Assembly: GCA_029964075.1 (NCBI GenBank) | Contig: CM057142.1 | Coordinates: 6,215,770 to 6,279,769, forward strand | Direction of reading: 5' to 3' | From: Patiria pectinifera | Lineage: Eukaryota > Echinodermata > Asteroidea > Valvatida > Asterinidae | Length of the DNA: 64,000 nt | Shown: positions 49,501 through 62,114 of the stretch, in pieces | Layout of the letters: each line of letters begins with the position of its first letter | Position numbering within the stretch: the first letter of the stretch is position 1 | Position numbers and translations under genes: made by a program | Notes under the pieces: model-generated | Database searches by the model: none | The model's input: the letters and a program-made list of their open reading frames with translations, nothing else | What the model was told of the DNA's origin: nothing

Positions 49501-51800
49501 AAGCATGGGACATTTTCAAATGTTTAAAGAAGTGCACTTTTCAATAAAATTAACCAAAAAGGGGATGTCAACTATTTTTCATACATTTAAGAGTAGTAGA
49601 AAGTTGCACAAAATATTACAAAGAAAGATTCACTTCATGAACCCTTTAACAGCTCTATGAATTTGGCGCCAGGTATGTGCACCGACGTGGCCGTATTAAT
49701 GAAATGTTTCCGAGGTGAATTAGTTTGTTGTAACAAAATACTCGGCTTTGGTTAACTATAAAGCTACCCAACAATACAAAACGTGCGGTGTTAAACAATT
49801 GTTTTATCTTTATTGAACACTTGCCATGCACTATATCTCTGGAATGATCAATCATTCATGGACAACATTATTATGTACCATTTTATGCGCCAACATTTTA
49901 TGCGCCAACTTACCCCTCTTAACGCAACTGTCCACAGTGCCAGCGCATTCCTCATCCGACAGCTTAACTCACCAATTATTCAGCAATTTGGAAACAGGGG
50001 ATACTGGCCTTTGTTTTTAAATCAATGGTGGTCTTTCATCCACGATTGATGAGATGCAAATAAGACATCAATGAAAAGTTAACGACCTGTCATTTAAGAT
50101 GGAGCCACTTTAACAGTGTTCAAGTTCATAACTTTTGCTTATTAACCCGTTATTTTTGGATTACCTTTTTTTTTTACACCCTGTACAGTATGTCCCCCCC
50201 CCCAAAAAAAAGTGTCCGTCTGACTGTTTTAAAAATATTCACAAAACCATGAGGTCAATTTTACAAATTATTGGTTGTGCAGATACTCCTAAGCCTTGGC
50301 CTCAACCCCTATGAGTTTCACAAGACGTTATACAGGAGACTTGGCTCCGTGGATAACGGGTGATACTCGGACTATATCAGGCTGATCATAATGAAATTAT
50401 TGATGAAATATTAATTGCTACAGAATTTGTGAATACATATAGATACTGATTTGGAGCTAAACTGACGAGATTTGAACCTGGTCCATGTATTTTTATTTAG
50501 GATACCAGTAGGTTCACGTGATCAGCAAAGGCTTGGTAATTTGCATATTATCGACTTGACTCCGCAGTTATAAATAAACTCGTGTGCGCGCGCCGTGGCT
50601 TGCTTGCAGGGCGCGCGCGGGCCGGCCTGCCTGCAGCACATGACATGTGCCACTTCATCCGGCTTCCGCACGTTGTGGTATTATAGCTTATCGGCCGCTA
50701 AGCCGCAATGATTTTTCGCAAGTTTCTTTCCGGTTTTGCCGTATATCGATTTGGCGGGTTAAGTGAGATCATCTTTCACCGAAAGCCATCGATGTTGCCA
50801 GCAGTGCGCGTGCCTATCGGTCAGATTCAGCTTGCTATCAGCGGAAAGCAGAAGTAGAAGTAAAATATAAACAGTGATTTAAGTTTTTGCTTTCTTCGCC
50901 TCCATTTTGTGAGTTTGAGCCTTTTTATCCCAAGGCACGCAGCCTTGCTAATTGTACCCAGAAGCTCAAATCTGGCTTTCCGACTACCCGAACGAGAAAT
51001 GAGAAAATAAAATTCATAAAAAAAGTGGTTTTTGGGTTGTGAAGGATCCAATATTGGCTAATTATACAGATAATCAGGAAAAAAAACGTTTAAAATAGAT
51101 TTTAAGATTTTGTGCTACTTGGGCCTATGTACCTCACATTTCATCTGGCTGGTTTCCCATTAGTCAATCAATTAGTCAATGCATTGTGTAGGCAACCTAA
51201 ATAACTGTTCGTCGTCGTGTCCATAAAAGTAAAAACCACTCACAGCGGTACGACAAACTAAAAGACAGGCAATGTGAATTTCTTTTCTTCGTGGAAAACT
51301 TGATGAAGTTAATTAGCGTGTTTGTGGTTTATATGAGCTGATGTCGAGAAACAGAAGCTTTTGCCAGCATGGTTCCTCCCACCCCAACCGTAGCCGACTG
51401 CACCAATCCCATGATTGGAAGGCCTGTGCGATGACGTGGCCACAGGGGGCGTAAATCGGCCCGCGTGGACCCATTCAGTCCCAGTTAGTTTTGATATGAA
51501 AGCTGCATAAATATTGTTGTTGGCCCCAGTACTAGCATCATGCCGGGCCGCGCTGGAAGCGACTAAGTGCTTCGTTTATGGCTTTGCTTCAAAAAAGGGG
51601 CGTGCATTAAAAATGGTATAACCTCGCGTGGCCCCCAGACAGGCAGGCGCGTGGCTTACACGTGGGCCCCCGCCGACCCCAGCATTTCTTGGCGATGTGC
51701 CAAACTGGGTAATATTGTATGGCATCGTTGCACGTGCAAATCGCGGGCCGGTGCAAGGTACAAAACCAGTGTCGTATTAAAAAGGCTCATATTTTCACTG
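46590..51800. other. No gene supported; one GC-rich hairpin island
   Basis: A GTTTTT microsatellite lies near 47195-47225. A TACAGGGTGTAAAAAAA-type transposon terminus lies near 50168-50186 (minus orientation). A CpG-rich island at 50500-50760 has inverted GCGCGCGCC/GGCGCGCGC (50586-50594, 50610-50618). No coding exon was recognised. Confidence 0.45.
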
Positions 51801-51804
51801 CCAA

Positions 51805-51972
51805 GCTGAATCGTGTCTCAAACTGCATATCCAGTCGTCAGTGTGTTGAAACTAGTCCTGCCTGCAAGATATTTCTATGTTACTTTTAGCCGAATCGTGT
51901 CTCAAAACTGCATATCCAATCGCTAGTGTGTTGAAACTAGACCTGCCTGCAAAATATTTCTATGTTACTCTT
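51805..51972. repeat. 84-bp direct duplication
   Basis: Two adjacent units starting at 51805 and 51889 share GAATCGTGTCTCAAA, GTGTGTTGAAACTAG and CCTGCCTGCAA, with a few substitutions. Confidence 0.8.
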
Positions 51973-52839
51973 ATGTATTATATTTGATATACCTACCATC
52001 GCTTATTAATTTCGTCCATTCATTTTCGTCCATTAAAAATTAAGAAACCGTCCCACATATTCATTAGATGGCCAGCACCACAACACCTACAAAAGCATGT
52101 ATCTTGAATGAACTCACGGGTAAAGGACGATCAATAAATGTTGAATTAGTTGACATCCGGTCCATTATTTCTTCCAAGAAAATGGGATGCATAGATTGTC
52201 TTCTTAAAGATGAAATGTATCGAATTGTATATATTTGTAACAAAATACTGCCGGTTCAGGCAAAGGATATTAAAGGGTATGGCAATGCAGCTGGCTTAAA
52301 GGAAAGGCGAAGCCATTTTTTTTTAGCATTATATTTAGGAATTTCATGATTTAAACCGTGGTCGTTGGATTCTATTAATGTTAGTTCGATCGGTCTATTC
52401 CACAAAACACTTTCCCCCACCAGACTGTTTTTCCAAATTCGACAATGTTTTCATTTTTATTTTTTATTTAAGAAGCAAACCTATGGGCCTGTACATTTTA
52501 CAGTAAGGATAATCCATTGTAAGAAATAATCCATTGTAAGAATTAAGGAACTGTGATTATTATTCCTTTGAAATTCTCCGCACCGACAAATCTGGGTCAG
52601 CCGCCTGGGGTAAACAAAAAAAAGAGAGATGGAAATCTCTGCCCCACAGATCGACCATATAGCCATCGGTCAGAGAGGAAACGAAACACCTCCAGATGAT
52701 GATTGTGATGAGAGTTAGCCATTAAGACTTGACATTCGTCATGATAATATCCCAGCTCTTCTGGCACGTTCGCGCGCGTGTTACATGCTGAGGTGGCGGC
52801 TTCGTTTCAACTTGCAAGTTTCCGCGCGCAGGTCAAACA

Positions 52840-52950
52840 TTTTACTGTTAGCACGTGGGGCCGGGTCCCGGGCTCGGTCAATCAATAACATCCAGGGTAC
52901 GGGTAGCTCTATATAAAAGTGGGATTCCCGCCCGTGATATTGCCAACCGT
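52840..52950 (+). promoter_or_regulatory. Candidate TATA-type core promoter
   Basis: An exact TATATAAAAG at 52910-52919 on the plus strand follows a GC-rich stretch with CACGTGGG (52852-52859) and TCAATCAATAA (about 52878-52888). This is a classic arrangement, but no gene downstream on the plus strand could be recognised. Confidence 0.3.
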
Positions 52951-54857
52951 ATAATAATTTATCGTCCATAGTTTGATGAAAGGTGTTTTTTTTTGGGGGG
53001 GGGGGTAAATCTGTCATAGTCATTTTTGTTGTGTTGTGCTGGACTCGAAAGCCAGCCTATAATACTCTAACTGAGTCACTTGACTGACAGACTGAGTAAC
53101 TGAGTAAATCATGTCCTAAAATTTCGGGTACAGCTGGAGTTGGACTACTTTACAAGCAAGTCTGGTCTTGGTATTTTTTTAATAAAATAAAGTCACAATT
53201 GAAGATGCAGCCTGACCTCTTTCCAACTAATCATATCAGTGTAGCAACACATTTCAGTCGGAATTTCTTGTCCACAATTTGGCTGTATTACATTCCATAC
53301 TTTGTTGCCTACACAGTGTTTCCATGACGACGTTGGACTCTCATTAGCTCTGCGTATTTGCTTTTGTGGCAACCGAAAGATGAGAGAAAAAATGTCGGCA
53401 AAGATCAAACAAGCAGATGAGAAGCTAGGCGTACATTCGACCAAGATCTCAATCCAGGTGATGCAGGGGTTCGACTGATCCTCACCGCCAAATTGCCCGG
53501 GCTAGTTCGGCATGGTTTGACTCCAATATCTATAGACTACGACCACACAGTCAATGACAGAGATCCAATCTATCTCGCGAGGCGAGAAGATCATGCATCG
53601 GCGTGTTGACTCAAAGATCTTGGTTTGTTTATTTATGAACTCCAGTCCTGATGAATTGTCCCTTACTTTTTCTTTCAAGAGGAGGTCTGTTCCCCAAAGT
53701 TTTTCCTGTGCATTTAAAGAATCGCTCGAACAGTTGACAAAAGTAACGATGAGTGTCAATGTTCTTGGTAAGTTTCATGACGATAATCAAAAATGTTATA
53801 TTCTTCGTTATTAAATGCATAATATATGACCTTTAGATTCGAAAAATTAATATGGAGATTGTATAGGCCTAATTATGCATTTTCTATATATAGGAAAAGG
53901 TTTTTTTTTCCTGCTTAGTTCAAAGTCAGGGCTAGGCATAGCTTCCTCCAAGTCCTCAACAGCACCATGGCGTCGCTAGGATGAGGCCCATGAACCAACC
54001 TCGTCCCCAGTGCATACTTTATTTCCAACCTCGTTTTCAATAGTAAGTCCTGGATAGGAAACTTTCTTCCTGTACTCTGATTCAATATTGCAATCGGCTA
54101 GTAATGCAATAATTTCGTGTACTAGTTGGTGTTGTTATTCACAACGTGCAGTACGTGTTTTTGCGATCAATCGTCCACGCATTCTCGAAAATATTAATTT
54201 CCTTTCCAATTTGTTAATTTGAATATGACATGTGATACTGCATGTTGTCTCGTTAAGATCGTTACAGTTTAATTAAAATAAAATCGTGTTTTCGTTACTC
54301 ACGCCATGCTCGCGCTGCGACGAATTGATTCTGTTTTTACCCCAGGCACCGCATACAAAACAAACGCAAATGTAACGCACAGGCAGGCACCAGACTATTT
54401 CTCATTTGCATACGTGTTCAAAAATCTTGCACATGCAAATGATCCAATACCAGGGTGAGAGAACAGGTAGTAGTGGGCGCGTACTGCTCGACACCCTGGG
54501 GACGAGGTTGCCCATGAACAGCACCAATGTCATCAGCACCATCGCCATGTTATGATGGCAAAATAATTAGACCTCATACTTTCCCGTCATTTCAATTTGG
54601 GACCCGTTTCGCTTGATGACCACTTGTACGCATCTCACAAAAATTCTGTCCACATCTTCACCCGTTGACCTGTGGTAGAAATGCCGTAGGCTCTTGAATG
54701 CAAATCGAACGTGCGGTTTCACATCGATTAATGGAGAAAAAAAAAACCGCCTGCATAATAATTAAGCTGAAAGTTGCTCTGCTGGTTTGATTTAATCTTC
54801 TACCCATTTCCTTGTCCTTATTGTAAAATATATGCTTTATTATAATGGTAATGGAAT

Positions 54858-55158
54858 AGTGGGGAGTGTGGCCCAGTGTGGCCTAGTGGTTTGGGTTCGT
54901 GACTCATGATCAGAGGGTCCGGGGTTCGAATCCAGTTGCTGGTCATTATGTTGTGGCCCTGGGCAAGCCACTTCACCCCACTTGCCTTTCTCCACCCAGG
55001 AGTATAAATGGGTACCGGCATTAGCTGAGGAGTAACCTTCGATGGACTGGCATCCCATCATGGGGAATAGAAATATTCTCAGTCGTCTCATGCTACTCAA
55101 ACTGGAGATAAACGCCGGCCTGATGGGCCACATTGGCTCGTGACAGACTTTACTTAAT
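54858..55158 (+). mobile_element. tRNA-derived SINE, full length
   Basis: The head has pol III A-box-like GTGGCCTAGTGG (about 54879-54890) and B-box GGTTCGAATCC (about 54923-54933). A body follows with GGGCAAGCCACTTCACCCCA and CCCAGGAGTATAAATGGGTA, a conserved SINE body style I recall from marine invertebrates. A 7-bp direct repeat ATGGAAT (54851-54857 and 55159-55165) bounds it. The anticodon-arm region and acceptor stem do not form a functional tRNA. Confidence 0.7.
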
Positions 55159-56799
55159 ATGGAATGACTAAAATAGTAGCGTTTGTGCTTCTTATTAGCG
55201 GGAGGCATTTTTCAATGCATTTCACCTGTGCAGAGCTTGCTTCCACAGCGAACTCTATGAGCGTCAAAATGTTAAAACGTATCGATTTGTTCTCACTACG
55301 AGTTGGTCAATTTCCGGAGCCCGGCTTTTTTCCCTTTTAATCAGCAAGGTGTAATTAACAAGAGTGACTGCTGACTTGTAAGTGCTTCATTACAATAATC
55401 ACTGTCGCTGCATCGCTAATAATGGCCATCGTACAGTCGTGGACAAGCCATGATCAGTATAAAGTGAAAGAGGTATTTGCAGACATGTTACGCAGGATTT
55501 ATAAAAACCTCTCACGGAAACCCCTGGACTCACCATGTATGGTGCACACGATCTCTTAACCCCAAAAAGTCGTCTTAGTTTCACACATTTGTTCCAAATG
55601 AGCCTCATTATTACTGTAATGATCTTGGTAATCACTCTGTACCAGACATTATTGTTTCCATAGTGTCAAAATTAAGTAGGCCTGCTATAACAAAGTGTTC
55701 TAAAATTGTGTACTGTCAAATTCTCTCCTAATAGAGACTTTTGTGGCCTCTGCTCTTGAGGGTTGTTAGAAATAATGGGTCCCACTACTGTAGTCTATAA
55801 TATGGAAAATTCCCTCGCACAACAAGGGTCTATGATAATGTGAGCAGATTCGGCGACTATTATGCAAAACAAGACAGCGTCTTGGCCTCGAGATTCTTAC
55901 CATTCAACCTTCTATATCGGGTCTTCGGTAACCCGTTGTTGTATTTCAAAAACGTGGCATCCAAATCGACCAATCAACAGCTTAGTCCACATTTCTGATC
56001 GAAACGACGTCACAGTTTCCAAAGTCGACTCTGATTGGCTGGTGCGAGGGGTCGCATAACATTTGCATGCCAGGATAAATCAGATGTTCGGCCGTGGCTC
56101 TGCACACTGAATGTCTGATCCTCAGACTACACTTCTGAGGCGGTCTTTGAACTTGTGTCTGAGAAATTGGGGATGAAACTGAACCCAAATGTCGCTTTAT
56201 TTTGCAATGGAGTGGAGAGATCATTTTTCAAAGTGGCGATGGGCTTCAATACTACTTTTATGGGTGATTGTCTTCGGATTCAAAATCACCCAAAAGTCAT
56301 CGGTTAACCCCTAAAAATCGAACAGAAAGTGGAAGATGGATGCCTTGAACACCTGTCAGAGTTGTATTATTCCCGAATTTTCATTGGTGTTTATACGAAA
56401 ATGTATGGACTGGTTTGCTCTTTTAATACGCATGGTATAAATAACCACGACGTCTCAACTGTTGTGAATATCGCAACACAGCGTCAGGGAACTACACATC
56501 TGAGTGGCTAAGGGAGGGGCAGTTTTCTTGGTGGGGCTTACGTATGGGTGTTTGGGGTGTTATTCAAAAGAGGGATGATCTCATTGTTGCCATCATTAAT
56601 CAAACAAAACTTCTGGCCAACTTTTGCAAACAGCAGATAATTCAAGAAGTTCATATGATGTCCCATCCCCTCACCCGCCTATTTCCTTCCACTATTCGTC
56701 AAAATGACCAAAAACAACAAACATGAATTAAACAGTACAACCTGCGGACAGTAATGAATGCACCAAAAGACATGGATTAGCTTTTTTTCATGTTTTTTT

Positions 56800-59700
56800 T
56801 TTATTTATATATTTTAAAGACTTTCACAGGCGTATAAAGTATAAGCAGTTTCACGCTCCGTACAGTATACGGAGCCAAAGCTCCGCCCACAACAAAACAC
56901 CGACTTTCAGCGATTTTATTTTGCACTCGACTTTGCACTTTCATACTTAAAATAGTTTTGTACGATTAAAAAAAAAGTCTTTTCTGTGTACATGTACCAT
57001 AAGTCTATTTTGTAAAACTGAGAATTGGCGAACACCTTTTAATACCGTTGGATTCAAAACACATTGCACTCACAAATTTTTAAATATTTTTTTTTCTGAA
57101 GAAAAATGGTTTTTGTGTGAGAGCGTTCTATAACTGTATACAGACTTTCCACAGAAAAGGCATGTGGTTTTTGACTTTACAAATATTAAAAAGGAGAAAC
57201 TTCGAATGGTGAACAACATACAACGTGGTGATGGAAAAAACTATAAAAACAGCGAAAATGGGCATTGTTCATGTACAAAAAGATTACAGATTTTGAATAC
57301 ATCATCAGGAGAGGCACAATTTATATTAATATTAATCCATAGGTCAGACAGTGAAACTGTCTTTAGTTCCTTGCGGTTTCAGATATATTCATGGCACCAA
57401 GGCCGCCACCAAGTATGATGTCTGGAGACTGCCGCTAATTGGCGCCAGTTAACTGCTGTATGAAGTATGGTTATCGTCGATATTTTGATACAGCTATTAA
57501 TTTGTCTATACTGCAGCAGGTAATGACAGTTTCACATTCTGAGTAATTTCTTTGAACATATACTGAATACCATCACTGGTTCAAACTTATAAGAAAGGCC
57601 TATTCCTTAACAACATTTCTGGCAGTGGTTTGTCATTGTTTTTTGTCAATAAAAAAGGCAATTTTACGGGAGATTAAAGGGAAAGAATAGTCCCTTGAAA
57701 TTACGAATTTTATAGAGAGCGCGTATAAAGGTTTGCCGAGTTACAGTACAGAGAATGCAACATTATACTGCTCACGTACAAAGCATTGACAAAACATTTC
57801 CACTTATTGGTCCGATGTACATTTTTTTTTACAAACCTAGTACACAATTCTACTGAGTAATCTGATATATTTATTTATCTGTGAAATGCATATTCATTAG
57901 AAAAGGCTTCCAATCGATTGGACTTGTTCACTTGCAAAAAGTTTCAGGTATACAAATTTGGGGTATATTCACAATTTCAAAAAAGGAGTCTTCTCGTATT
58001 TTGGTCAAAAGTAAAACGATCTAATCAGATTCCTCGGCTTTTAAGCTGTATTGAAAATGGAAGACCTCAAATTGTTGAAGGAGTAGCCTGTTTTTAGATC
58101 ACAGAGATGGGAATTTCACAAACAGCCATAAAAAGGACTGCAAACTATGTTAAAAAAATAGGAAAGGAAAAAATCTTGTGAAAAAAACTCTGAAAAATAT
58201 GTAGAGCCGTTTAATGAGTACTGGGGTCGGTCTTCTTTCAGAAGTGAAGGACTCACTGACTACTCCATATGTTTTGGTGTTCATATTTAGTTCAAAGGCC
58301 ACACCAAAACATTACTGAAACTCCAAAAAACACCCAACCGGCCCAGACCAATTTTTTTCTTGGGGGGAGGACCACACAATATAGGTCGCCTTTCTTTTGA
58401 CAGCCCAAACAATGGTTTTACTAGCTGTTGTTTCTGGGCCGTGAATGAACCGCTACTTGCACCTGCTCCTGAGCACAAAGCCCATTTAACGGGCTGAATA
58501 GGGCAGGATATAGGCTGTGCTCTCTGGCTACCCATGTGGAACTAAGCCGGCGGTTCAAACCTCGCATGCAGTGACTGGGCCCGTGTACTTTGTGTTATTG
58601 AAGAGTGTTCAAAAACAGGGCTCTCATTTTTCAAGCTTTATTCATATAAATAAGTGAATGGTAAAGAAGCCATTGGCCCCCGGGCAATGGAGGGTGTTTT
58701 TTTTTTTGGTTGTCTCCAGTTTCGAAGAAACAAAACATGTCTTCTGGTGTTACCGGATGAGTTAAAGAATTTCTTTACTTATAAAGGCCACGAATTCTCT
58801 CAGGTGTGTTTGTATACAGGCAGTGACAGTCCAATCTTTGTTTCCCATAAATTTGATCACCTGTTTAATATTTCTGTGCTCCCTCTCGGCCCCTCCCATC
58901 TGCCATCTCCCCCATGAAGAAATCTTGTGGTCCCAAGGTGCTGTTGGCTGTCTGGAATATCAGACAGCGTCAAACCACGTGATAATATTCTATATTAAGG
59001 ATGTCATTGGTATGGCAACAAATCCGTACGATTTGGATGATAAAGAAGAATTCGTCCAGTTATGAAGAAGGGTTTTATAGTCTGAAATGTGGTCCTCGAA
59101 GCACCATCTAAATACTGTTTCAAATAGAAACCCAGTGTTTCGTGAGTTTTACCAAAGTTTGGCTAAAGTGTACTTATTTTCACGGATGCTCTTGGAAAAA
59201 AAACCCAGTTTTGCCTTTGTATTGAGCTCAGTATATCCCTGATCCAAGGAAATTAACGAATCGGCTGTTATTTAAGTCTTGACATCTAAAATTTTTGTAA
59301 GTACATGCTGCCATTGTCAATAGCATCCTCCTTTTCCTGCAAATCATACATTGTAGTCTTTGGGTATCAGGTAAAACATTGTGATTAACCATGAACAGAA
59401 CTGCAGATATCAAAATGACAAAAGGTGTCGCAAGTGCTTCGTTCTTTAAAAAAAAAAAGAAAACATCTGCCAGTTTGGTTCATTTATTTCGGATTCCAAA
59501 ATCACAAAATACCAAATACGATAATCCAATGATTTTCCACATTATGTATATACAAATGTGCATTTTTTACTTTCCCTATAAAATATACACAGCATATACA
59601 AAATTGGACAAAATGCCAGCGAAAACACCTATCGCACTGGTGAGAAAACGGCCAAGAACGGAGCATGATAATGTCCGGCACAATAAAATACATTTTGGTC

Positions 59701-60484
59701 CGCATGCATAGTAATTAATTCTGGTAGCTAGAAAATGGTCCTAATCGGTAAGAAACTTCTAGCTATCCAATAAAGTCATTAAAATCGATTCTCGTTTTTT
59801 TTCGCCTTTGTTAGTTTAATAATTAAATTATGGAAATCAAAAAGGAAACTCTTAACTCACAAAAATATATAAAATATTTCAAGAAAATTTATATCTCAAT
59901 AATTTAACAACACAATCAATCATAAGTTCCTATTTTTTGATCAGTTTAAGTTTTCATTTGTTTGCAATAAATAGGAATATGTAACAACTTTCAATAGAAA
60001 AAGGAAACTACATCGGTAAAAAGGGATGGTGTTAACCTCTTTATGTAAACGTACGTCACCGCATTATCCCAGTACAAAGCATGGCCATTCTGTATGGTAC
60101 ATAGCCTTACTATACAAAGATAATCAAAAACAGCGCGCTATAGAAAGCAGACACTTTTTACTAAAACACAGTTTACTTTTTCTATTTTGTTTATGAAAAC
60201 TTTTTTTTGTTTTGTTTTGTCGTTTTTTTTCAAGCTTTGGAATATTGCTGCGAATTAACTATGATATGATTATCATCCAAGGCACAGTGGTATCCTTAGC
60301 TGCAGTACGTACGTACAGAAGCGGCCAGAGCCGGTCGGCAACAGGCTGCATAGAAGAGTAGTTTCTGAAGGAGAGGCGAAGTCATCAACAACAGCAATAT
60401 TGGCAGTGATGTATAAGCAGGTATTTTTTAAAACAAAAACAAATGGCAGTGTTGGCATCACAGGGCGACCACAACATTGAAGAC
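56800..60484 (-). other. Probable Delta 3' UTR and downstream region
   Basis: AT-rich sequence downstream of the Delta stop. Read in sense (minus) orientation it holds AATAAA at about 59483-59488 and further copies near 58630, 57870 and 56803. The true cleavage site cannot be chosen. Possible post-transcriptional motifs are a TGTGAT near 60455, a Pumilio-like TGTATATA near 59546 and a GTCTTCC near 58059. All are short and could be chance. No other gene is seen. Confidence 0.4.
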
Positions 60485-60490
60485 TCATAC
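60485..60490 (-). CDS. Delta-type Notch ligand, terminal coding exon: one codon plus stop
   Basis: After the acceptor TTTGTTTGCTGTTGACAG the first six bases read GTA TGA. Spliced to GAG this gives ...A-T-E-V-stop, exactly completing the ATEV PDZ ligand. The intron is 589 nt (60491-61079). The assignment rests on three things: a good acceptor, the correct phase, and the product matching a known conserved C-terminus. The rest of this exon, at lower coordinates, is 3' UTR. Confidence 0.8.
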   Translation of the reverse strand, partial: V

Positions 60491-61079
60491 CTGTCAACAG
60501 CAAACAAAAAGTGAGAAAAGAAGAGAAAAGTCAAATATGAGCTTTCACTTAAATATGCCACAAACTTGAAAGCTTTTGTATCTGTTTTGATTTGATGTGA
60601 TCGATTCACTTGGAAAATAGGAGAATTGCCACTCTTTGATTTTTATGAATTTCTTCATCCTCGCAGTCATGCATAATTACACCTCCAAGGTTCATCCAAC
60701 CAAAATACCCGATTGAAAAGTATACCCAGTCAGCAAAAAGCGTAACTGGAGATTGTCGGAGACAGAGTCTGATATTGCCAACATCAAGAGGCATTTCAGA
60801 CGTGATAGCATCCCTTGGATCATATTTCACAACACTGTTTGACAGTCCCAGATATAGATCAACTTTTAGTTGATGCTTCCATGACATGGGCACTTCGTGA
60901 GTGATACGGCCTGACGGTGTAATGAAATCGTCCTCCTTCTGCCATTCCCTGAACCGGGCATCGCTACAAAGGATGATTTGTAAGCCGGGGATGGAATAGT
61001 TTTCAGAGATCGAAGTTTTATGGATAAGTAGGAGGACACAGGACAACAAACACTGCGTGGAATCTTCAACTCTACTCAC

Positions 61080-61188
61080 CTCTGTTGCTTGCAATCTTGC
61101 CGGCGTCGACCTTTCTTCGTTGAGATGTACTGAATAACACTGTGAATTTCTATTTACACTTTTTGGGTTGCTTTCTTCAATAACTGCA
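61080..61188 (-). CDS. Delta-type Notch ligand, penultimate coding exon (distal intracellular domain)
   Basis: A 109-nt exon after the acceptor GTTTTCTCTTCTACAG, entering in phase 2 (TC|T = Ser). It encodes 36 further residues, AVIEESNPKS...RLQATE, and ends exactly at GAG before GTGAGTAG, a strong donor. The tail ATE followed by V matches the C-terminal PDZ ligand of vertebrate DLL1 and DLL4, which recruits MAGUK scaffolds. The next exon supplies that V. If the donor is not used, the frame stays open for another 157 codons. Confidence 0.85.
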
Positions 61189-62114
61189 CTGTAGAAGAGA
61201 AAACGAGTAAACACCAAAAATGTAGAGTTAGAATTCTCTGTGTGTGGATTGTTTTTCTCACGCCTATTAAAACAACCTTGCGGTTAAGTTAAGAAGGCTT
61301 TATACAGTACAAGAGACCTTGAAGACGAAATAAAAGAAAACGAAACATCAAACACTCAAGGCACAAATGAAGTGGATGTTAATATCGTTTTTGAGGGATA
61401 AGATTGGATGGGATCAATACAAGGGTCCCACTGTCAGATTATCATAGGTGTTATGCTGGAGTCTGTTTTGAAACGCAGGAAAATGGCCTTGTGTTTGACA
61501 GCACAGCGAAGATATCCTTCGATGGGAAAACTGAAAAGGCATTAACACACTCAACAGATTCTAATGAAATTGAGCACAATTCTTCCATATCCATTGTAAA
61601 AGATAAAACATTGACAGCATCACACCTTTGTTGTATTTTTTGTCGTGACTACAACTATTTGGAGGCTGACAATTGAAATAAACGATGAAAATAAAAGTGA
61701 AGTAACAGCAACTTTTTTTTTCAAAATACGATCGTCTGCCTTAAGTTTTTGCCATCCTCAAGCCAACTGAGTTTACATAAAGTATTCGGTCCCTTAAACA
61801 ACTTCATGATCATCAATGATAGATCAACATGACGCGCGCACGTTGAAGTACTCTCCTCTCTAAAATGCAATTACTCGATACGGTTTGTGCTGACGTCACC
61901 GCTTGGCGACTGCCGATCGGGTTCAATTTTGGAGCACGAGCCATGCGCCGCTCAGTTTTGACAGATGGAAAAGATATTAATGTGATATCTGAACGTGTGT
62001 AGCTCACATCACGCGTCCATTAACGAAACAAAATCGCGCTCAACACCGAAGTAATTTCCTTCGAGTTGATGGCCAGGCAAAAAGAGGGTCAGGATACAGT
62101 GAGATAATACTTAC
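61189..62114 (-). other. Delta intron between main and penultimate coding exons
   Basis: A 926-nt GT-AG intron interrupting the intracellular domain. No repeats or coding sequence are recognised inside it. Confidence 0.8.

Larger units (their letters stand above)
51973..56799. other. Intergenic between CHAC1-like and Delta, with one SINE
   Basis: Patches of CpG-containing sequence are at 52740-52950 and 55960-56100. The latter has GACGTCAC near 56005, two CCAAT-type motifs and ATTTGCAT. No gene is supported. Confidence 0.4.

Noticed and set aside
52068-52349. 93-codon plus-strand frame starting MASTTTPTKA
   Set aside because: Looks mildly protein-like but could not be tied to a family or to splice signals; left out as unsupported.
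54870-54945. tRNA gene on the plus strand
   Set aside because: B-box GGTTCGAATCC is intact, but the rest is a SINE body with flanking direct repeats.
62111-62113. Stop codon ending Delta after CSIVQIS
   Set aside because: The TAA lies inside a consensus GTAAGT donor. Splicing to 61188 continues in frame to the conserved ATEV end.
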